DNA from: Silene conica
Lineage: Eukaryota > Streptophyta > Magnoliopsida > Caryophyllales > Caryophyllaceae
Reading direction: 5' to 3'
NCBI GenBank assembly: GCA_029255685.2
Contig: CM055312.2
Location: forward strand, 70,074,792-70,138,791
DNA length: 64,000 nt
The translations under genes and the position numbers were made by a program. Positions 57,356 to 64,000 of this stretch are shown in pieces. The notes beneath the pieces were generated by a model. That model was not told the origin of the DNA. It saw only the letters and a list, made by a program, of their open reading frames with translations, and made no database searches. Each line of letters begins with the position of its first letter. The first letter of the stretch is position 1.

Positions 57356-58908
57356 TGATACGTGTCTATTTTATGATGTTTTACATCTATTTTTACACGT
57401 ATTTAGTCGCTCATTTACTATGTTTTAGCCTTTATTTCCCACAAATTGTGTACTTTCGTATTTTTATGCACTTTTGCAGATTTATGCGAAAAAGAAGCAA
57501 TTTAGCACCAAATTCGTATCCTCAAGTCTTTTGCTTAATTAAGGAATAAATGGAAAGTCAACTGGAGTCAAAATCAAGTACCAAGAGTCAAAACAGAAGA
57601 AATCCGAAGACTTCCGTGCAGAAGCGGTCGACCGACCAGCTAAACGGGTCGGCCGACCAGGCCCGATTTTCATAAAGTCCAATTTTTCATGAAAGAGCCG
57701 GAAATAAAAGAAGCCCAGCAGGAAGTGGTCGACCGACCAGCTATACGGGTCGGCCGACCAGAACGAGGCCCATACGATTTATTTTCGGAAATAAAGTAGA
57801 ATTAGAATCTTAAGGAAACTCTTAGTTTTTACCCTATATAAACTAATCTTGTGATTAGGGTTTTGCATCTTTTATCTATCGAATACACCATCTTTTTACT
57901 ATCTAAAATCTCATCATATATTTTTAGTTTTGCAATCTTTCAATAGTTCCCAAGTATTCAATAAAGTTGATTCAGTTCTGCCTTAATTCCAATTGTGGTA
58001 ATTCTTCTTTGATCTAGTTTCATTATCGTTCTTATTGCTTTTATTACAATTGTTAAGTTAGAATCCCAAGCTTTATTTGAATCTTGCATGCTTAGATTAT
58101 TTACTATGTTTTCCATGTTTACTCCCAATTTTATATTCGTCTTAACAGTTATGAGTAGCTAATTTTCATATGTTAGGATGTAGGGGATAATATGCATAGA
58201 TAAATAAAATCCGAAAACCCGACCTGTAGCAGGACCTCAGTCGGCCGACTGGAGTAGTCGGTCGGTCGACCGAGTCCGTGGTCGGCCGACTGGAGTAGCC
58301 GGTCGGTCGACCACTCGCGTCTGTTTTCTTATTTCGTCTTTTCTTATAAATTATAATATCCTGCAATGAGACCAATAGGAGACTTGTAGGATGTTAGTAA
58401 TGACCTACCCAAGATTGAAAGATACGGGAAGGGCATTGGTTTACACCTTAAGACGGATAGGTTACTCAAGGCTGAAAGGTATGTAACCTGGGATTTAGGA
58501 ATCACCCTTATTGTTGACACCCAATAATTGTGAGACCTAGGAACTAATAGCATAGGCCGAAAGGAGCTATTAGGTAGCATAGACCTAAAAAGATATGTTA
58601 CACCCCCTTACGCGACTGCAATACATGTTGACCTTAGGATTTATTTTACCTTAGCTATTTATTACCCGAACATCCTAGCATCCTCTTTTATTATATTTTA
58701 TTCTCATCTTTTAATTCTTGTTTTATTTTAATCTTTTCTTTAGATATAGTAATCAACCAATCAACCCCCAAATCTGTTACCTTTAAACATTAACATTAAG
58801 ACAATAAACATTCCCCACCTCCTTGTGGTTCGACCCTGACTTTCACTATCTATTGTTAAAGTTAGGAATTATAAATTTTATCTTTGGTACCCTCAACGAC
58901 GGGCATCA
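57356..58908 (+). mobile_element. 5' LTR of Athila-type element C
   Basis: Starts TGATACGTGTC, ends GACGGGCATCA, 1553 bp, followed by a tRNA-Asp primer site. Its first 108 bases are identical to the start of the right LTR at 63893. It contains repeated GGTCGACCGACC and GGTCGGCCGACC palindromes at 57625-57765 and 58230-58315. Confidence 0.95.
57625..58315. repeat. GGTCGACCGACC palindrome pairs in LTR
   Basis: The motif comes in pairs: GGTCGACCGACCAG, about 8 bases, then GGTCGGCCGACCAG. Two pairs lie at 57625-57665 and 57727-57765, and four variant units at 58230-58315. Confidence 0.85.
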
Positions 58909-58913
58909 AATTT

Positions 58914-58931
58914 TGGCGCCGTTGCCGGGGA
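58914..58931 (+). promoter_or_regulatory. Primer binding site, tRNA-Asp (element C)
   Basis: TGGCGCCGTTGCCGGGGA, a perfect complement to the 3' end of plant tRNA-Asp, five bases after the LTR. Confidence 0.95.
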
Positions 58932-59030
58932 GGTGACGCCAGTGTTTATTGTTTTTTGTTTTTGTTTCTCTTTGTTTAAGGAACTTTTTGTTCCTTAAAC
59001 TTTCTCACCTTTTTCTTGTAGTTTCCTCTT

Positions 59031-61901
59031 ATGCGCAGGTCAGTTCAAGGAGAACTCCTACCACTTGATCTCGAAATTGAGAGGACTCTTAGGGAAAGAA
59101 GAAAGCAACTTCTAGCAAATCAGGAAGGAGGTTCACCATCTTCCTTATTTCAAGAAGACCTTTTCGAGTTACCACCATCTTCACCAAAAACACCACCTTC
59201 GCAACCAAATTCACCCATTAATCCGCTTTCACCAAAAACACCACCTTCCACCTACTTTCCAGTTTTTCCTAAAGAAGAAGATAACATGACAGAGGAAGCT
59301 ACTATTGCCAGTCACTCTATGCCTCAGGCAAAGGACCTATACAAAGGGTTCACTTTACCTGCAGGTACTGGGAAGCCATTCGAGGCCAAGCCTGCCTATA
59401 TAACTATGGTTGAAAGAAACCAATTTGGAGGCTCGGCCAATGAGGATGCTGCTAAGCATATTGAAATCTTCACAGATTACATATGCTCTATAGCACCCCC
59501 AGAAGGAGTAACGCAGGACCAGATTAAACAGACCATGTTTATCTTCTCCCTTAGGGACTCTGCGAGAGAATGGTACAGAGACCTTGACCGCACTGCTGCG
59601 GGAGTTACAGATTGGAACACCTTAGCCCTAGCTTTCTACAGAAAATATTACTCTGCATCAAAGACAAATGCTTTAAGAGCGCAGATCACCAATTTCAAGC
59701 AAGGTCCCAATGAAGACTTTAGCGAGGCGTGGGACAGGTTCAAGAGACTTGTTCGATCCATACCACATCACGGATTCGAACAATGGTTTCTTTGCAACCA
59801 GTTCTACAATGGCCTCTATGATGACAACAGGGCCTACTTAGATGCTGCAGCTAATGGAAGATTCCAAGATAATTCAGGAGAGACTAAGGGTCTCAAGTTA
59901 ATAGAAGATGTTGCCGTGCACCGCGCTGAGCATGGTACTTCCAGAGGAAATCAGAGAAAATCTGAGTACAACCTGTCAGCAATTGAGGCCTTGACGGCCA
60001 AGCTAGAAAAATTTGAGGCTGCAGGAAAGCTCGATCTAGGGAGTGGAAGCAAGGGAGGAATATACCAGGTGAACGCCGTTCAGGACGGACCCTTTGCTTG
60101 TGAGAGGTGCGGTGGAGAAGGGCATGTGTCAAAGTTCTGTACTTCATCTAATAAAACATGTGCCGCTTTTCAGCATTACCGTGGGAACAATTTTTATGAT
60201 CCAAATAATAATAATGTCCATCCCAACTTAAGGTGGACAAGCCAGAATGTTCAAAACCCACAGCACATGCAACCTCAGCAAAATTCCACCTATGTACCCC
60301 CACATAAACAAAACTTCGAAAGACCACCTTTCAACCCTCAACCACCTTCCAATCCACCACCCAACACAGATGCTCTTATCCAAAATCTTATTGGGTTGGT
60401 TCAGAAGGAGTCGCAGGCTAGAGAGGCAGGGATGAAGATGTTGGAGTCCCAGATTGCTCAGATCGCGAGCAAGAATGACACTAGGGCTCCGGGTCAACTT
60501 CCGACCAAACCGGACCAGAAGAAGGAGACCCTAAACATCGTAACCCTGCGAAGTGGAGCTAAAGTGGGGGCTGAGAAAGAAAAAACAGCGAGTAGCAGCA
60601 AAGTCGGTCGACCGACCGAAGAATCTGGTCGACCGACCGCGGAGCAGGATCCGAAATTATCAGCTGAACAGGAGACTGGTCGACCGACCGAGGATACTGG
60701 TCGACCGACCACCGAAGCAGAATCTGAGGTTCCCTTTCGTCCAGAATTGCCGAATAACTTACGGGACTTTCTTTTCAGGGGTGACAAGACCCCCAGATTT
60801 TTAAAAAGGGCTGCAAATACCGAATCCTCAGCTGCTCCTTTTCCAGAGAGACTCGTGCCTTCAAAGGAGCAGGTATCTTTTGATAAATTTAAAGATGTAA
60901 TTCGTTCATTAAATGTTCAAGTTCCATTTTTAGAATTAGTTCAACAAGTTCCTTCTTATCTTAAATTCATGAGACAGCTTTTGTCAAGAAAGAGGTCTCT
61001 AGAAAAGGTTGAGTCTGTGGCTCTCACTGAAGAGTCATCTAGCTTTTTAACACATGTCATTGCCCCTCATAAATTAGAGGACCCTGGAAGTTTTTCTGTC
61101 CCCTGTAATATAGGAACCTTCCCAGTTAAAAAGGCTCTATGCGATTTAGGTGCTAGTATAAGTGTCATGCCCCTAAGCGTTGCCTTAAAACTAGGAATGA
61201 CCGAATTTGCAGTGACCAGTATGACAGTCCAGATGGCTGATCGCACATCTATGGAACCTATAGGGGTATTAGAAAACATCCCTGTGCGTATTGACAGGTT
61301 TTTCTTCCCAGTAGACTTTGTTGTTTTGGACATCCCAGAGGATGCCCATATACCCATCATTCTAGGAAGACCCTTTCTTCACACTGCAGGTGCCATTATA
61401 GATGTAGGCACTGGAACTCTAACCTTCAAAGTAGGCAAACATTCTATCATCTATGGCCTATCCTATAGGAAGAAGGATGCTATGACCCTCATCACATGTA
61501 ATGCTATCACTTCTGAAAAGAAGTATGAGGTCATCACTACTTCTCCACCTTTACTACCTGTTCCTGTATCTGTTTTTACACCTCCGCCCCAGATTGGGAG
61601 CAATAGGGAGGACACTTCTATTATGACTATTGCAGGAATTGGTTTGGGGAAACCCAAGGAGAAAGAAGTCATCATCCAGAGAGGAGGAATGGGATGCCTA
61701 AGCTATGGAGAGGATGAGGATCCAGACGTCGCGGATCGAAAGGAGAAAAAGAAGAGGAGGCAGGCTCAAGAAGAGAGACCGTCGCATATGCTTTGCGATG
61801 GAGGAAAGAAGATGTGTTTTGCCACTGAAGCAAAAACTGTGGAGACTACGGCGTGCCGTCAGAAGCCGTGGTCGGATATTTTCCGCATCTTCAGCGGATA
61901 G
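59031..61901 (+). CDS. Athila-type Gag-protease polyprotein
   Basis: An intact frame of 956 residues. The retrotransposon gag domain covers about 140-295 (SLRDSAREWYRDL, FKQGPNEDFSEAWDRFKRL, PHHGFEQWFLCNQFYNGL). The zinc knuckle CERCGGEGHVSKFC is at about 357-370. A Gly-Arg-Pro-Thr repeat at about 525-570 is encoded by the GGTCGACCGACC motif. An aspartic protease domain follows, with CDLGASISVMPLSVALKLG (about 703) and ILGRPFLH (about 777); DLGAS replaces DTGAS as is usual in Athila. After the protease the frame ends; no RT, RNase H or integrase follows before the right LTR. The element can make capsid and protease but must borrow the other enzymes. The frame shows no damage. Confidence 0.95.
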   Translation: MRRSVQGELLPLDLEIERTLRERRKQLLANQEGGSPSSLFQEDLFELPPSSPKTPPSQPNSPINPLSPKTPPSTYFPVFPKEEDNMTEEATIASHSMPQAKDLYKGFTLPAGTGKPFEAKPAYITMVERNQFGGSANEDAAKHIEIFTDYICSIAPPEGVTQDQIKQTMFIFSLRDSAREWYRDLDRTAAGVTDWNTLALAFYRKYYSASKTNALRAQITNFKQGPNEDFSEAWDRFKRLVRSIPHHGFEQWFLCNQFYNGLYDDNRAYLDAAANGRFQDNSGETKGLKLIEDVAVHRAEHGTSRGNQRKSEYNLSAIEALTAKLEKFEAAGKLDLGSGSKGGIYQVNAVQDGPFACERCGGEGHVSKFCTSSNKTCAAFQHYRGNNFYDPNNNNVHPNLRWTSQNVQNPQHMQPQQNSTYVPPHKQNFERPPFNPQPPSNPPPNTDALIQNLIGLVQKESQAREAGMKMLESQIAQIASKNDTRAPGQLPTKPDQKKETLNIVTLRSGAKVGAEKEKTASSSKVGRPTEESGRPTAEQDPKLSAEQETGRPTEDTGRPTTEAESEVPFRPELPNNLRDFLFRGDKTPRFLKRAANTESSAAPFPERLVPSKEQVSFDKFKDVIRSLNVQVPFLELVQQVPSYLKFMRQLLSRKRSLEKVESVALTEESSSFLTHVIAPHKLEDPGSFSVPCNIGTFPVKKALCDLGASISVMPLSVALKLGMTEFAVTSMTVQMADRTSMEPIGVLENIPVRIDRFFFPVDFVVLDIPEDAHIPIILGRPFLHTAGAIIDVGTGTLTFKVGKHSIIYGLSYRKKDAMTLITCNAITSEKKYEVITTSPPLLPVPVSVFTPPPQIGSNREDTSIMTIAGIGLGKPKEKEVIIQRGGMGCLSYGEDEDPDVADRKEKKKRRQAQEERPSHMLCDGGKKMCFATEAKTVETTACRQKPWSDIFRIFSG
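60601..60715 (+). repeat. In-frame GGTCGACCGACC repeats within gag
   Basis: Four copies of GGTCGACCGACC in gag, translated as GRPT each time (GRPTEES, GRPTAEQ, GRPTEDT, GRPTTEA). The same 12-mer occurs in the LTR and 3' untranslated region. Confidence 0.9.
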
Positions 61902-63892
61902 TTGTTTTTAAATTACAGTTCTAAGACAATTTATTTTATGTTGTGTGAAACTTTTTAGTTCGGTTTGCTAGTAGTTAAGACTTTTAGAATCGTTTTGGCA
62001 TCTCGCGCATTGTTGGGCGCACATATTTTCTTGCTTTTTCAGGATTTCCGAAGAAAAGAAGACCTCCAGGACTAAACTGGTCGACCGACCAGAATCATCA
62101 GTCGGTCGACCAGGGGTGCTGTTTCGCAGAATTTTCCACTGTTCACAGGAGGTCGATCGACCAGAAACACCGGTCGGTCGACCTACTGTCCCCAGCAGTC
62201 TTTCGTTTTCTTCATTGGGACTCGTGAAATCAAATTGGATACTTGAGTGGCACTGCTGGCCACCAAAACCTCCCAGCTTACGCTGGTTTGGGGAGGTTTT
62301 TCTCTTACATCTTTTAAACGCAGTGAGTTCTTTCCAGTTTTTCCTTAGCTTTATTTTCTTTGCATCTTTCCCTTAATTTTTTTGAAACCTTTACTTAGGC
62401 TAATGCACAATGGGGACATTGTGCGGGTTGGTTTGGGGAATGGTTTCGTGTTACATGCATTGCATTTTGTCACACGTTTATTGCATTTCTGTCTTGCATC
62501 GTTCTTTTCTTTATTTTCCTTATATATACAAAAATCCAAAAAAATTAAAAAATTCAAAAATTCAAAAAAATGCACGTTTATTTTAGCATATAGGTCGAGT
62601 CGGAACGATAGTATTTCAAGGATGATTTTGCTTTCTTGCATGTTTATGCCTTTATCTTGCCTTGTCAACTTGTTTTAGTATGAGAATCTTTCGCATATCT
62701 ACGAGTTTTTGTCAACTTGCATATTTTGAGACTTGACTTATACCTTGGCGACCTATTATACATTCTAAGGTTTAGAGCTTATTTCCTGGTTTCATTCTTA
62801 AACCAGTTGTCTAGGATGTGAGTAGTACTCCCCTTGGAACATGTTACATCAATATGCATAAACATGAACTTGAATTGCTATATACTTGTTTTACTATCTC
62901 GTTTTGTGAGTCTTGATACGTGCATTTGGGATCCCTTTTCTCATATTTACCCATAAGCTTCACATAGCCAAAATTCGCCTTTTTATTCCCCCAAAACTAC
63001 ATCCCATACTTAGCCTACCCTTCCAAGCTAGTATCTGTGGTCATTGGATTATTTTTTGAGGCATCTTGGTTTGTAAGCTATCTTAAGCAAAGAGAAAAGA
63101 AAGAAAGAAAGCAAGAAAAGAAAAAAAAAAAAAAGAGAACAGAAAATTCAAAGAAAGAAAGAAAAGAAAAACGAAAAAAAAAAATCCAGAAAATACGAAA
63201 GTCAGTCGACCGACCACATATACAGGTCGGCCGACCAACTGACATCATCAGAAAAAATATTTCGTTCCAGAAATCCCTTTCTTTTATATGTTATCACTCC
63301 CGTACCTCATTCAAAAATTTTTGGGAGTCCTTTCTTATATTCAAATGTGAGAGTTGTGATACAAAAGAGCACTTTCTTAATATCAAAAAGTTGTGAAATA
63401 TGTTATTGGGAATCGGTTTTACTAGCTTGGCTACTAACCCCACAAATCCAGAAACATCTTAACCACTTTTACCTTTTACCTCACATATCTTTTATTACCT
63501 CAATTGCATGTATCTAGGCCATTAAGTGAGATTGTTATACAAAGTTGTAGAATTCTTGTTCATGTTAGATTGCAGGCATGTTTCCATGGGTCGCAGTTAG
63601 GTGAGTGTCTCTACAAAATTACTTCTTTCTATCTTTTACATATACTCACCCTTTGCTTCATGAGTGTCTCGAGCGTACCGCGAGAGTCCATGGTATAAGT
63701 CTCTATAGTCTCTATTTTTGTAAGTCTGACAACACCATAACTCGTTTGCATGATTTAAATGCTTTCTCATTTTGTACTTGGTATTGGTTTAGGCTTACAT
63801 ATAAATTTCGCTCTGAGATTGAAATCGTTCCATTAGTTAAGATCGAGTCTATTTCTTGCTTGAGGGCAAGCAAGGGTTTGGTTTGGGGAATT
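61902..63892 (+). mobile_element. Element C 3' untranslated region
   Basis: No coding sequence. It contains GGTCGACCGACC-type palindromes at 62078-62115, 62148-62182 and 63203-63240. AATGGGGACATTGTGC lies near 62409, and an A/G-rich run at 63095-63190. It ends in a polypurine stretch GGGTTTGGTTTGGGGAA just before the right LTR. The place where pol would sit is absent. Confidence 0.8.
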
Positions 63893-64000
63893 TGATACGT
63901 GTCTATTTTATGATGTTTTACATCTATTTTTACACGTATTTAGTCGCTCATTTACTATGTTTTAGCCTTTATTTCCCACAAATTGTGTACTTTCGTATTT
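63893..64000 (+). mobile_element. Right LTR of element C, cut by window end
   Basis: Starts TGATACGTGTC; the visible 108 bases match 57356-57463 exactly. The rest lies beyond the window. Confidence 0.95.

Noticed and set aside
57356..64000. Full autonomous Athila element
   Set aside because: No RT, RNase H or integrase motif occurs in any frame between 61901 and 63892.

Overview
This is nuclear DNA from a flowering plant, most likely a eudicot. It contains one recognisable host gene, with plant-type GT-AG introns and a plastid transit peptide, in AT-rich DNA packed with nested transposable elements. The species cannot be fixed from the sequence.

Layout. 1-1109 is a partial Ty3/gypsy-type LTR (minus strand) inserted in the 3' LTR of a decayed Ty1/copia element (1110 to about 6900, minus). 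6900-17294 is the 3' end of an Athila-type element whose LTR (7422-17294) is split by a CACTA transposon (7605-13334, TSD GAA) and a Helitron-like element (14167-16824). The CACTA itself holds an intact TRIM (11611-12189, TSD TATAT). 17295-26544 holds degenerate repeats, a broken second CACTA end, and two minus-strand Athila-type elements (LTRs 21602-23001 and 24654-26544). A hAT element (24741-25373, TSD ATCGAATC) sits in the second LTR, and a 0.5-kb segment is duplicated.

27628-30596 is the host gene, a complete three-exon chloroplast GrpE (nucleotide-exchange factor for plastid Hsp70), with a SINE in intron 2. 31472-31843 is an RTE-type LINE tail. 32526-35732 holds two inverted copies of one MULE whose 9-bp target duplications have been exchanged, which records an inversion of the 129 bp between them. 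36378-40320 is a Tourist-type MITE split near its end by an L1 LINE that lost its endonuclease and RT core. 40545-40891 (Harbinger-type) and 44520-44802 (Stowaway) are MITEs. 42677-48419 is a cluster of short Helitron-like elements with a foldback repeat.

48801-52860 is a GC-rich non-LTR retroelement with an N-terminal zinc finger, an RT with a YLDD motif and a C-terminal restriction-like-endonuclease-type region. It is flanked on both sides by (TAA)n. 55325-57355 is an L1 ORF1 cut by a young Athila-type element (57356 to past the window end) that carries gag and protease but no RT, RNase H or integrase, and whose visible LTR starts are identical.

The most unusual signals are the MULE-mediated inversion with swapped target duplications, the plant RLE-type retroelement in a TAA microsatellite, family-specific palindromes shared by several LTR families (in one element also inside gag), and the L1 deletion that joins ORF1 to the RNase H end of ORF2 in frame.
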